From Pseudomonadota bacterium (GTDB lineage Bacteria > Desulfobacterota > Desulfobacteria > Desulfobacterales > Desulfobacteraceae), in contig JAHJDU010000114.1 of NCBI GenBank assembly GCA_018812385.1, forward strand, positions 1 to 7,710: a stretch of DNA of 7,710 nucleotides, in the 5' to 3' direction. The translations under genes were made by a program, and so were the position numbers. The notes beneath the pieces were generated by a model. It saw only the letters and a program-made list of their open reading frames with translations. It did not search any database and was not told the DNA's origin. Below, one piece after another: positions 1-6,095 of the stretch (the stretch's first letter is position 1; each line of letters opens with the position of its first letter).

Positions 1-213
1 AAAATCAATTTCCATTTTTATTGACGTCATTCTGTCCTGAAACAAAAGCGCCTGGTTTTGACCTGCAATGGCCAGCCTCCCCATTTTAACACCTGCCTTA
101 TCTGCAGCAAGGTCAGCAAAACCGAAACCCCCATCAGCGTCTTCAACTTCCTTTGCTAATCCAATAAAATTGGCCAGCTGGCTTCCGGCAGAAACAGCAA
201 ACCCGTTGCCCAT
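1..213 (-). CDS. Partial open frame, possible N-terminus of a luciferase-like (LLM-class) flavin oxidoreductase
   Basis: On the minus strand a frame opens with ATG at 213 and stays open for 71 codons to the window edge, so the 3' part is missing. A modest purine-rich stretch (AGGGAAAG) lies about ten bases upstream and supports this start. The translation begins MGNGFAVSAGSQLANFIGLA and continues with KEVEDADGGFGFADLAADK. The pattern of a short strand, then an ELAKxxEdxGF-like helix, then a downstream ADxxAG, resembles the first beta-alpha unit of LLM-class (F420/FMN-dependent) monooxygenases. The match becomes poor after about residue 40, so the fragment may itself be decayed like the remnants at 1130-1890. 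It diverges from the hydrolase frame that may begin at 241, leaving only 27 bases between them, which is tight for two promoters. The family call is a weak inference from pattern memory; it could be an unrelated protein. Confidence 0.35.
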   Translation of the reverse strand, partial: MGNGFAVSAGSQLANFIGLAKEVEDADGGFGFADLAADKAGVKMGRLAIAGQNQALLFQDRMTSIKMEIDF

Positions 214-240
214 AGTATTTCTTTCCCTGGACCAAACCTT

Positions 241-348
241 ATGGCAAATATCCAGATAATATCTGAAAAGATCTTGACTTTGAATTATTTTGATTGTAGG
301 CAATTTAAGAATCCTAACCAGGTAAAAAAGGCAAAAGAAAGTAATGAT
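241..348 (+). pseudogene. Probable displaced N-terminus of the metallo-beta-lactamase-fold protein (other frame)
   Basis: An ATG at 241 opens a 36-codon frame that ends at a TGA at 349-351. It translates as MANIQIISEKILTLNY, then FDCRQFKNPNQ. This has the look of the opening strands of an MBL-fold hydrolase (an xIxxIxENIYxL-type start) that should precede the IDMNMG strand encoded from 344 in another frame. The two frames join into one reading if one base is removed between 326 and 348, for example in the run of six A at 324-329. The joined reading passes KNPNQVKRQKK straight into VMIDMNMG. No clear Shine-Dalgarno sequence precedes 241. The frame after the shift has a TAA at 323-325, so a switch must occur after that point. 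It may be a real inactivating frameshift, a sequencing error in a homopolymer, or transcript slippage. Confidence 0.45.
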
Positions 349-1150
349 TGATATGAACATGGGTGCCAGAGAAACCCCTGGTTTGATAGAACAAGAAAAA
401 CCCGATGCAGCCATTATCACCCATTACCATCTGGATCATTCCCTCTGGACCCGGCATGTAAATACCTGTTCAGATGCTGTTATCTTTATTCCAAAGGCTG
501 AAGCGCCATACCTGACATCTCTTGATTTTTTCATTGAACACACAGCCGGCCCACTCAGTATAGCGGAAAAGTGGAAGGATTTTACAGTGGATATGGGGTA
601 CTTGCCGCTTAAAACATATGAATGCTACAACGAACAGACCACCTTTAAAGACATGGCACCTGAAATCGTTCTTATGGAGACCCCGGGCCACTCACCTTCT
701 CACACATCATTTTATTTCCCTGATGAAAAAATTCTTTTTTCCGGTGATATGGGTCTGGATCGATTTGGTCCATGGTATGGCTGGACCGATTGTAATGTTA
801 AACAAATTGTTGAATCGATTTTAAGGCTTGACGGCCTGGCCGTTAACTTAATCCTTACCAGTCATGGCGGGGTGTTTGAAAAACAAATCCCACAGGCCTG
901 GGCCCAATGCATTCGTCATATCTGGCAGAGGGAAGAAAAAATCATTCAAAAGCTTGAAGCCGGAATGAGCAAACAGGATATCATCCAACAGGGGGTATTT
1001 TTTTTTGATAAAGAAAAAGCACAGGAACCCATGAAATTTTTTTTAAATACCTGGGATACCGTCATGTACAACCATCATGAAGACCTTATTAAGGAAGGCG
1101 GGTTGATGGCATTTTTCCCGGAGATCAGGACAATGTTAAACCTGTTTTAA
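344..1150 (+). CDS. Metallo-beta-lactamase-fold metal-dependent hydrolase (N-terminally short)
   Basis: A 268-residue protein of the MBL superfamily, whose members are binuclear Zn/Fe hydrolases such as glyoxalase-II-like and lactonase-like enzymes. The metal-ligand motifs are all visible. HYHLDH is at residues 27-32 (H27, H29, D31, H32). The third-motif His is in ETPGHSPSH (H116), the bridging Asp in LFSGD (D135), and the last His in LTSHGG (H174). The remainder is a mostly helical C-terminal region with no motif I recognise, and the substrate is unknown. From ATG 344 the protein starts inside the conserved first strand (MIDMNMG corresponds to the usual IDxGMG), so roughly 30 residues are missing compared with the family; these appear to be encoded from 241 in another frame. 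Upstream AAGG at 328-331 and GAAAG at 337-341 are only weak ribosome sites. All active-site residues lie downstream of the break, so decay, if real, is recent. It is a single gene, convergent with the remnants that follow. Confidence 0.75.
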   Translation: MIDMNMGARETPGLIEQEKPDAAIITHYHLDHSLWTRHVNTCSDAVIFIPKAEAPYLTSLDFFIEHTAGPLSIAEKWKDFTVDMGYLPLKTYECYNEQTTFKDMAPEIVLMETPGHSPSHTSFYFPDEKILFSGDMGLDRFGPWYGWTDCNVKQIVESILRLDGLAVNLILTSHGGVFEKQIPQAWAQCIRHIWQREEKIIQKLEAGMSKQDIIQQGVFFFDKEKAQEPMKFFLNTWDTVMYNHHEDLIKEGGLMAFFPEIRTMLNLF

Positions 1151-1168
1151 CAAATAAAGCCTTCCTTG

Positions 1169-1214
1169 ACCCTTGAAATACGATGAGATCCACAGGTTCA
1201 AGGGTTTTGTCTTC
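1169..1214 (+). terminator. Possible weak terminator hairpin after the MBL-fold gene
   Basis: Nineteen bases past the hydrolase stop, ACCCTTGAA (1169-1177) and TTCAAGGGT (1197-1205) form a perfect 9-bp inverted repeat with a 19-base loop. It is followed on the plus strand by TTTTGTCTT. The loop is large and the T-tract is interrupted, so it is at best a weak intrinsic terminator. It could also be chance inside decayed sequence. Confidence 0.3.
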
Positions 1215-1437
1215 ATTGGTATAGGCACAGGTATTCAGGGTAAAGGCAAAAAGAGCACAAAAATATGCCGCTTTAAAAAAACTATACAAAAGAGGTCTTT
1301 ATTGGCTCAAACTGACCCATGCCATAGTAGATGAGAAACATCTGGACCAGAATCGGCGTGCCCCTGAAGCAATAGAGGGCATAAGGTTGCGGCCAGTCTG
1401 CAATTTTTGAAAGCCTTGAAAAGCAAAGACGGGATAG
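1212..1437 (-). pseudogene. Decayed polar amino-acid ABC transporter permease (HisM/GlnP type)
   Basis: Minus-strand remnant of an inner-membrane permease of the polar amino-acid ABC family. The first island (1437-1282) contains FRGTPILVQMFLIYYG (RGTP at 1365-1354), a hallmark of this family. It ends in a TAG at 1284-1282 where the family usually has Trp. The reading resumes one frame over within a run of seven T (minus strand of 1275-1281) as AAYFCALFAFTLNTCAYT (about 1268-1215), matching the next conserved segment (the ayfxAllaltLntxAYtxE pattern). After AYTNED the similarity fades, although the frame stays open into the hydrolase 3' end. Both the N-terminal membrane segments and the C-terminal EAA loop region are absent. 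A nonsense codon, a frameshift and missing ends show it is non-functional. It directly follows the kinase receiver remnant, so the two genes were joined by deletion. Confidence 0.8.
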
Positions 1438-1438
1438 C

Positions 1439-1781
1439 CGCTTTTTCTTCAGACATGGTTTCACTGAAACCTGTGCAAAGCAATACTGGAATATCAATGC
1501 GTATTTTGGTCAGTTCAACTGATAGTTTATCTCCAGACATAATAGGCATTGGTTGCAAGGTTCATTACAACCTGATGAATTTGCGTTGGATCAGCTTTAA
1601 TTACACCACAGTCAGGATTGATATCCTGTTTGATTTCATAGGAAAAAGAATGTTGTTAAAATCATGGGCTATACCGCCGGCTAATGTCCCGATAGATTCC
1701 ATTTTTTTTCATTTGGTCTTCCAAAGTTTGTATGCATCATGTTTTCCCCCTCAAATGGAATGCAATAATCATCTTTCCCAA
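1439..1781 (-). pseudogene. Hybrid sensor histidine kinase reduced to fragments
   Basis: Four islands of one hybrid histidine kinase lie in the right order on the minus strand but in different frames. (1) 1781-1740: GKDDYCIPFEG, like the end of a sensor domain in such kinases. (2) 1735-1646: IQTLEDQMKK, then after a frameshift in a run of eight A, MESIGTLAGGIAHDFNNIL, the dimerisation/phosphoacceptor helix with its His in AHDF. (3) 1640-1542: YEIKQDINPDCG, then ADPTQIHQVVMNLATNAY, the ATPase N-box. (4) 1549-1439: MPIMSGDKLSVELTK, then DIPVLLCTGFSETMSEEKA, the second half of a receiver domain with the conserved Thr in LCTG. The rest of the ATPase domain (D, F and G boxes) and the first half of the receiver, with its phosphoacceptor Asp, are gone. 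Islands 3 and 4 overlap in two frames over ATGCCTAT, suggesting deletion between short repeats. It cannot work as a kinase. Confidence 0.87.
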
Positions 1782-1891
1782 GTGTGTTAAGCTCACAATA
1801 TCCATTCCGGTAATCAGGCCGGTGTTTAATATTTCACTGGCCGGGGTTCCCTGGTTGACCCTTTTTGTACCAGGCTGCATACCTTGTCATC
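1737..1891 (-). pseudogene. Remnant of a corrinoid (B12-binding) methyltransferase protein, N-terminal helical cap
   Basis: Directly behind dctM (its stop TGA is 1889-1887) the minus strand reads ADDKVCSLVQK. After a one-frame shift near 1860 it reads VNQGTPASEILNTGLITGMDIV, to about 1794. This is the signature of the N-terminal four-helix domain of corrinoid proteins of the MtaC/MtbC/MttC type (family pattern: vxxLvxxGlxxGxxpxeIlxxgLixGMxxVG). The frame continues without family similarity to a TGA at 1739-1737, overlapping the start of the kinase remnant. The Rossmann-like B12 domain with its DxHxxG motif is absent, so the gene is dead. Its position right after dctM suggests it was once the last gene of the operon. 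That makes functional sense, since corrinoid proteins are methyl-carrier partners of uroporphyrinogen-decarboxylase-type methyltransferases, and one such family member lies upstream at 5008-6063. Confidence 0.72.
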
Positions 1892-3251
1892 TGCCCATAA
1901 CTGTGGGTAACCAGGTAACAAGTTCCGGGTATTTAAGAAGGATAACTATTGCCAATAACTGCAAAATAACATAGGGGATAACGCCGCGGTAAATATGCTC
2001 TATCCTCACGCCTTTAGGAGCGATACCCTGTACGTAAAACAAGGCCGGCCCCATGGGTGGAGTTAGAAAAGATGTCTGCAGACAAACCGCAACAAGAATG
2101 GCAAACCAATATACATCTATCTGCATTTCAATAACCATCGGTAAAATCAACGGGATAAGGATAATAGTGATTTCAATCCAATCCAGAAAGAATCCCAAAA
2201 CAAAAACCACGGACAGGGAAAACAGGATAAACGACATTTGCCCCCCTGCAAAGTTTCTAAGCAAGCTTTCTATAACTTCATCGCCACCCAAACCTCTGAG
2301 GGCGAGTGCAAAACACGGGGCACCGAAAATCAGAAAAAAAACAAAGCCGGTCATTTTGCTGGTTGCATGACAGGTTTCTTTTAATGAATGAAGATTTAAT
2401 TTTCCATGAAAAGCCGCTAGAATCAAGGCGCCCAAGGCCCCGACTCCAGCTGCTTCAGAAGGTGTTGTAATACCGAAAAAAATACTTCCGAGAACAGCAA
2501 AAATCAGGAGTGACGGTGGTAATAGATTTATGATGACGGAAAAGAATATACTAGCGGTTGAGTTGGTCTGTCCGGCTGCCTGCAAATGGCTTGCAACAGG
2601 TGCATATCCTGGTTTAACAATTGCAATCACAATGATATAAATCATATACAAGGCTGCCAGCAAGAGGCCTGGAATCATTGCCGCCATAAAAAGATCTGGC
2701 ACGCTCAACAACATCTGGTCAGCCATTACGAGCAGCATTATGCTGGGCGGAATCAAGATGCCCAGTGTTCCGGATGAGACAACAGTGCCTAATGCCAGTT
2801 CTTTTTTATAATTTGCCTTAAGCATTTCAGGAAGGGCAAGTGTTCCAAGTAATACGACTGACGCGCCGATAATTCCTGTGGTAGCTGCTAGGATAACTCC
2901 TATAAAAGTAACTGCCAGCGCCAGACCGCCAGGGATTCTCCTGAACAGAAGTTGAAGAGACTGAAGCAATTTGCTGGCAATACCGCTGCGGTCCAGCATG
3001 ATGCCCATGAAAATGAACAATGGTACTGGGACCAGATTTGTATTTGTCATCGATGAAAAGAATCTGCCAACAGCTAAAGTGAAGAATTTCAGGCTGATGT
3101 CTACCTCAATTCCAAAAATATTGAGAATATCTCCAAGAAAAGCAAAGAGAAATCCAAGCCCGCCTAAGACAAACCCAACAGGAAAACCTGAAAACAGAAA
3201 AATCATAAAGGATGAAAAAAAAATAATAACAAGAAGTGTGTTCAGTTCCAC
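1887..3251 (-). CDS. dctM: TRAP transporter large permease subunit, DctM family
   Basis: A 454-residue, highly hydrophobic protein, slightly longer than the usual 425-445 of DctM/SiaM-type subunits. It forms the sodium-coupled elevator domain that moves the solute across the inner membrane. Recognisable family segments are: LVPVPLFIFMGIMLDRSGIA (about 73-92), the GGLALAVTFIGVILAATTGI region (about 108-127), GTLGILIPPSIMLLV (about 161-175), ITTPSEAAGVGALGAL (about 261-276), FLDWIEITIILIPLILPM (about 354-371) and TSFLTPPMGPALFYVQGIAP (about 390-409). The start is GTG at 3251, chosen because AAGGAG lies seven bases upstream. That site overlaps the dctQ stop (11 bases between the genes), so the two are probably translationally coupled. 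No frameshift was seen. The LDW and TPPMGPALFY wording is like the 2-oxoacid (TakM) branch, but substrate is set by DctP. The remnant of a corrinoid gene begins at its stop codon. Confidence 0.95.
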   Translation of the reverse strand: MELNTLLVIIFFSSFMIFLFSGFPVGFVLGGLGFLFAFLGDILNIFGIEVDISLKFFTLAVGRFFSSMTNTNLVPVPLFIFMGIMLDRSGIASKLLQSLQLLFRRIPGGLALAVTFIGVILAATTGIIGASVVLLGTLALPEMLKANYKKELALGTVVSSGTLGILIPPSIMLLVMADQMLLSVPDLFMAAMIPGLLLAALYMIYIIVIAIVKPGYAPVASHLQAAGQTNSTASIFFSVIINLLPPSLLIFAVLGSIFFGITTPSEAAGVGALGALILAAFHGKLNLHSLKETCHATSKMTGFVFFLIFGAPCFALALRGLGGDEVIESLLRNFAGGQMSFILFSLSVVFVLGFFLDWIEITIILIPLILPMVIEMQIDVYWFAILVAVCLQTSFLTPPMGPALFYVQGIAPKGVRIEHIYRGVIPYVILQLLAIVILLKYPELVTWLPTVMGR

Positions 3252-3262
3252 TGGTTTTCTCC

Positions 3263-3793
3263 TTATTCTTCTGCCTTGGTATTAAATTCAAGGAAAATTC
3301 GGATCAGCTTTGCAATGGCCTGCATCAGCAACAAAACAAATGCCAGAAACAAAATAAATTTTAATATATATAAAGCTGGTAATCCCGACGACTGGCTGGA
3401 TCTCTCAGAAACTGCATATGATCGCTGAAAGTATTTAAAGGCGTAATAACAGATTGCTGCGGCCCAGGGAATAGACAGAAATAAAGTACCTATAAGATTG
3501 ACAATGTTTTTTTTCTTTTTTGATAATTTCTGATGGAAGATGTCCACTTTTATGTGACCATCTTCTTTGTACACATAAGAAAAACCAAACAAAAACATGA
3601 TGGAGTAGCAATAGTATTGTATCTCATCCAAAGCAACATAAGCCTGACTGAAAAAATACCGCAGGATGACAGAAATGGTGATGAGAATAATGCTTAACAG
3701 CACTAAATATGATGAGATTTTGCCAACGATGACACTAGTCTGATCAATCAGATCGGCGAATTTTTTACAATATTTACATATACTAGATGTCAT
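3263..3793 (-). CDS. dctQ: TRAP transporter small permease subunit, DctQ family
   Basis: A 176-residue membrane protein of normal DctQ size, with four predicted transmembrane helices at roughly 25-48, 58-78, 98-120 and 143-167. It is the small integral subunit that scaffolds the DctM transport domain. Family features are the acidic DEIQYYCYSIMFLFGFSYVY segment (56-75), followed by KEDGHIKVDIF (76-86; family pattern kxdgHvrVDvl), and the ERSSQSSGLP loop (130-139) before the last helix. ATG at 3793 is supported by AAAGGAG six bases upstream. Only 18 bases separate it from the dctP stop, and its own stop lies 11 bases before dctM, so the three TRAP genes form one translational block. It is separate from DctM, not fused as in some TRAP systems. 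Confidence 0.92.
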   Translation of the reverse strand: MTSSICKYCKKFADLIDQTSVIVGKISSYLVLLSIILITISVILRYFFSQAYVALDEIQYYCYSIMFLFGFSYVYKEDGHIKVDIFHQKLSKKKKNIVNLIGTLFLSIPWAAAICYYAFKYFQRSYAVSERSSQSSGLPALYILKFILFLAFVLLLMQAIAKLIRIFLEFNTKAEE

Positions 3794-3811
3794 CGTCAGC
3801 TCCTTTGATTG

Positions 3812-4918
3812 TTATTTGCTGAGGTTGTTTAAATCACCATAAACATCATACTTATCCAGAAAGCTTCGAATTGACTCCCAGACTTTCTTGAAATCCGGGT
3901 TTTTCTCGCTCTCTTTAGCCATCACCTCAGGCATTATATCCCTGAGGGTTTGTAAAACTTCATCAGGATATCTTCTGAACTGTACATTGTTTTGTTTGAA
4001 AAATTCCATGGCATCTGCCTGGAGTGACGCGCCAATCGCTAGTGAGTGAATAGTGGAAACGCTTGCTGCAGTCTCTAACCATGTCCGTTCCTGGTCTGTC
4101 AATTGTTCCCATTTTGTCTTGTTTATCAATAGTTCCATGGCGCCAAAGGTTTGATGCCAGCCAGGGAAATAATAATATTTACCACCTTTGTGCATCCCAA
4201 AAAGTTTGTCTAGGAAAGGATTTCCCAATTCAGCCCCGTCAATGATGCCCTTTTGCAGCGATGTCACAACTTCTCCGGCAGGAATCAAGGCTGTGGAGGC
4301 CCCTAACGCCTCTACTAGATTGGCCCCTAAACCAGCCCAACGAACTTTGAGACCCTTGAAATCAGCAGAAGACTTAATTTCTTTATTAAACCAACCTCCT
4401 GCCTCTGGCGAATTTAACCCGCCCAATAATGGAACCACATCGAACTTACCATATATTTCACGCCAGAGCTCCATACCGCCCGCCTTATAATACCAGGCTA
4501 AAGCTGCGTCAGCCGTCGGTCCGAAAGGGGTGGCAGCAAAAAGATTGATAGCTGAGTTTTTTCCCACCCAATAACCGGGAAATGCCCATCCACCGTCTAT
4601 TACGCCGGAAGAGACAGCATCAAATATTTCCAAAGTCGGTGCCAGTTTATTGGGGTCATAAATCTTAAGCTTTAATTGCCCGCCAGAAATTTTTTCCACT
4701 GTTTCCGCAAGCACCACAAGCGTATCACCGAGAATTGGAAGATTACCGCCCCACGCGGTTTGGATTTTTAAGGTCGTCACGTTTGCGGCCAGAACCTTGC
4801 TTGGCATACCCGCAAATAGCGCAAAAGCCATAGTTAAAGCCAGCAGCAACGATAGACAGCTCACTTTTTTCAACCAAAAAGCGTTTTTTTTCTTTTTTGA
4901 AATGGTTTTAAATAACAT
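3812..4918 (-). CDS. dctP: TRAP transporter periplasmic solute-binding protein, DctP family (TakP-like)
   Basis: The extracytoplasmic receptor of the TRAP system: it captures the substrate and delivers it to DctQM. ATG at 4918 (368 residues) is preferred over the in-frame TTG at 4930, because GGAGGG lies between the two and gives a 5-base spacing to the ATG. A Lys-rich start, a hydrophobic core (about 20-38) and a VLAAN cleavage region near residue 45 form a Sec signal peptide. No lipobox is seen. The mature part carries PFGPTADAALAWYYKAGGME (131-150), GGWFNKEIKSSADFKGLKVR (174-193; the conserved Arg is 193), a PAGEVVTSLQKGIIDGAE stretch (213-230) and YYYFPGWHQTF (248-258). These follow the TakP-type branch, which includes 2-oxoacid and lactate binders; the Arg normally holds a carboxylate. 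The likely ligand is therefore a 2-oxo- or hydroxy-acid, but this is inference. It is preceded by an 89-base gap with a hairpin, the longest inside the operon. Confidence 0.94.
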   Translation of the reverse strand: MLFKTISKKKKNAFWLKKVSCLSLLLALTMAFALFAGMPSKVLAANVTTLKIQTAWGGNLPILGDTLVVLAETVEKISGGQLKLKIYDPNKLAPTLEIFDAVSSGVIDGGWAFPGYWVGKNSAINLFAATPFGPTADAALAWYYKAGGMELWREIYGKFDVVPLLGGLNSPEAGGWFNKEIKSSADFKGLKVRWAGLGANLVEALGASTALIPAGEVVTSLQKGIIDGAELGNPFLDKLFGMHKGGKYYYFPGWHQTFGAMELLINKTKWEQLTDQERTWLETAASVSTIHSLAIGASLQADAMEFFKQNNVQFRRYPDEVLQTLRDIMPEVMAKESEKNPDFKKVWESIRSFLDKYDVYGDLNNLSK

Positions 4919-4951
4919 AATTCCCTCCAAGGTTAATTTGTAAATGATTTT

Positions 4952-4976
4952 TCAGCCAATTATTGTTTTTGGCTGA
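4952..4976 (-). promoter_or_regulatory. Hairpin in the leader of dctP
   Basis: In the 89-base gap between the decarboxylase-family gene and dctP, TCAGCCAA (4952-4959) and TTGGCTGA (4969-4976) form a perfect 8-bp stem with a 9-base loop. No T-run follows on either strand, so it is not a normal terminator. Plausible roles are an mRNA-stabilising or processing stem, which would raise the level of the abundant binding protein relative to the enzymes, or a protein-binding palindrome. A second, AT-only repeat (TTTAAAAC 4990-4997, GTTTTAAA 5005-5012) spans the preceding stop codon. The role is inferred from position only. Confidence 0.4.
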
Positions 4977-5007
4977 GGTTAAATCCAATTTTAAAACTCT
5001 TATCGTT

Positions 5008-6063
5008 TTAAAGCTTATATTCATCTCTTAGCGCCTGTATCTTTTTTATTTTTCTTGCAATGGACTTTGCTTTTTCCGGAGACTCGGCCTGCACTGATGC
5101 CAGCAAGATTGCAGGATATAAACCCTGATCCTTGACAAGAAAGTCAAGAATCAAACGCAAATAATCGAGAATCTCTTTGTCAGGCCCGGAATCAAGGAAA
5201 ATTCCTGAAATCGAGGCTGGGAACGGCATGCCAGGCAAGCGGTAGGCCATGACTTCTTTTAGCTGCTCAACAGAATCGACTCCGTTAAAAAAGGCTTTGT
5301 ATAATTTTCTCCCCGCTTTCTGGCTCTTTGTGTCGTTTGGCTTGCCCATGAATGCAGCCAGACTATTTGGGGCGTTTTTTGCCCCCAAAGCCTCCTGCAC
5401 ACGGCGGTCAAATGGGGCTATTAATTCATGAAAGGTATCGGGTCGAATCATTTCAGGTGTCAGAAATATTTCATTTAGTATCGGGTTTTTAAGACCAGTG
5501 GCCAGTACCTGCTGACCAAAATAAATCGAGAAATCGACGCATTTTTCCATATAAAGGTTAAAAAATTCACGGTCCTCAATTGTGTCGAGCAATGCCTCCT
5601 CAATGCCCCTGAAAAAGCAAGCTGTCGCAAAAGGACCCAAAATACTGGCAGAAATATGGTATCGATCACCCAGAGCGGCATTAATCCGGCGAATGACTTC
5701 TAGATAATGGGCAAAGTAGCGGGTGGGTTTACTTGGAACCTTGATTTTTTCAAGGCCCTTTTTTTGCTGTAAAGGTCCTTTGGTGAAACCTGGAAAATCG
5801 TTGCCCGCATATTTCCACTCGCATCCCAATTCCGGGTCGCAGCCGTATAAAATGTATCCATTTACACACAAATTATAATCGATTTCAAATTCTTCGGTAA
5901 ACCGAATATTGCCTTGTGTGCATAAATCAGAGTCAGTTAGGAACTCACGGACTGTCATCCCGTAATATTGACAGATGAATGTGTTTGAGTTAGCGACCAT
6001 AATGGGAAGTTTATCTGGTTTCTCTCCCCTTTGGGCCATAGCTACTCTTTCCCGTGGTGTCAT
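5008..6063 (-). CDS. Uroporphyrinogen-decarboxylase-family protein (methyltransferase-like, zinc motif not visible)
   Basis: A 351-residue cytoplasmic protein with the overall outline of the UroD superfamily TIM barrel, which includes haem-pathway HemE and the corrinoid methyltransferases MtaA, MtbA and CmuA. The family-like landmarks are: TPRERVAMAQRGEKPDKLPI (2-21); LGPFATACFFRGIEEALLDT (142-161; family GPfxxAxxLxG); and ILNEIFLTPEMIRPDTFHEL (195-214). It is not HemE, since the N-terminal RQAGRYxPE motif is absent. Where MtaA-type enzymes have a zinc-binding HxCG after the mid-barrel helix, this protein reads NSLAAFMG (233-240). Near the C-terminus, where the third ligand Cys is expected, it reads YPAILLASVQAESPEKA (316-332). 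Its seven cysteines are at 31, 48, 66, 75, 81, 149 and 175. Zinc-dependent methyl transfer is therefore doubtful. ATG at 6063 has AAAGGAGG eight bases upstream and lies 32 bases after the lyase gene. A role in the same pathway is implied by the operon only. Confidence 0.82.
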   Translation of the reverse strand: MTPRERVAMAQRGEKPDKLPIMVANSNTFICQYYGMTVREFLTDSDLCTQGNIRFTEEFEIDYNLCVNGYILYGCDPELGCEWKYAGNDFPGFTKGPLQQKKGLEKIKVPSKPTRYFAHYLEVIRRINAALGDRYHISASILGPFATACFFRGIEEALLDTIEDREFFNLYMEKCVDFSIYFGQQVLATGLKNPILNEIFLTPEMIRPDTFHELIAPFDRRVQEALGAKNAPNSLAAFMGKPNDTKSQKAGRKLYKAFFNGVDSVEQLKEVMAYRLPGMPFPASISGIFLDSGPDKEILDYLRLILDFLVKDQGLYPAILLASVQAESPEKAKSIARKIKKIQALRDEYKL

Positions 6064-6095
6064 TTCGCAAGCCTCCTTTAAAATGGTTTCTTTTT

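Noticed and set aside
68..259. Plus-strand 63-codon frame at the left edge
   Set aside because: Low-complexity Ala/Ser/Pro content and no motif; it is the antisense of the minus-strand fragment starting at 213.
324..344. A-AAA-AAG heptamer as a programmed -1 frameshift site for the MBL-fold gene
   Set aside because: A -1 shift there runs into TAA at 342-344; the needed shift is +1 (or one base fewer in the transcript).
1407..1790. Plus-strand open frame of 127 codons across the remnant zone
   Set aside because: It has no family resemblance, and the opposite strand carries clear kinase motifs; it is an antisense shadow.
4928..4930. TTG as start of dctP, four codons upstream of the ATG
   Set aside because: The TTG immediately precedes and overlaps the Shine-Dalgarno region (GGAGGG) that serves the ATG at 4918, so it would have no ribosome site of its own at proper spacing.
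4945..4991. Possible sigma-70-like promoter (TTGGAT ... AATAAT, minus strand) before dctP
   Set aside because: The -35 match is poor and the spacer is 18 bases in AT-rich sequence; not better than chance.
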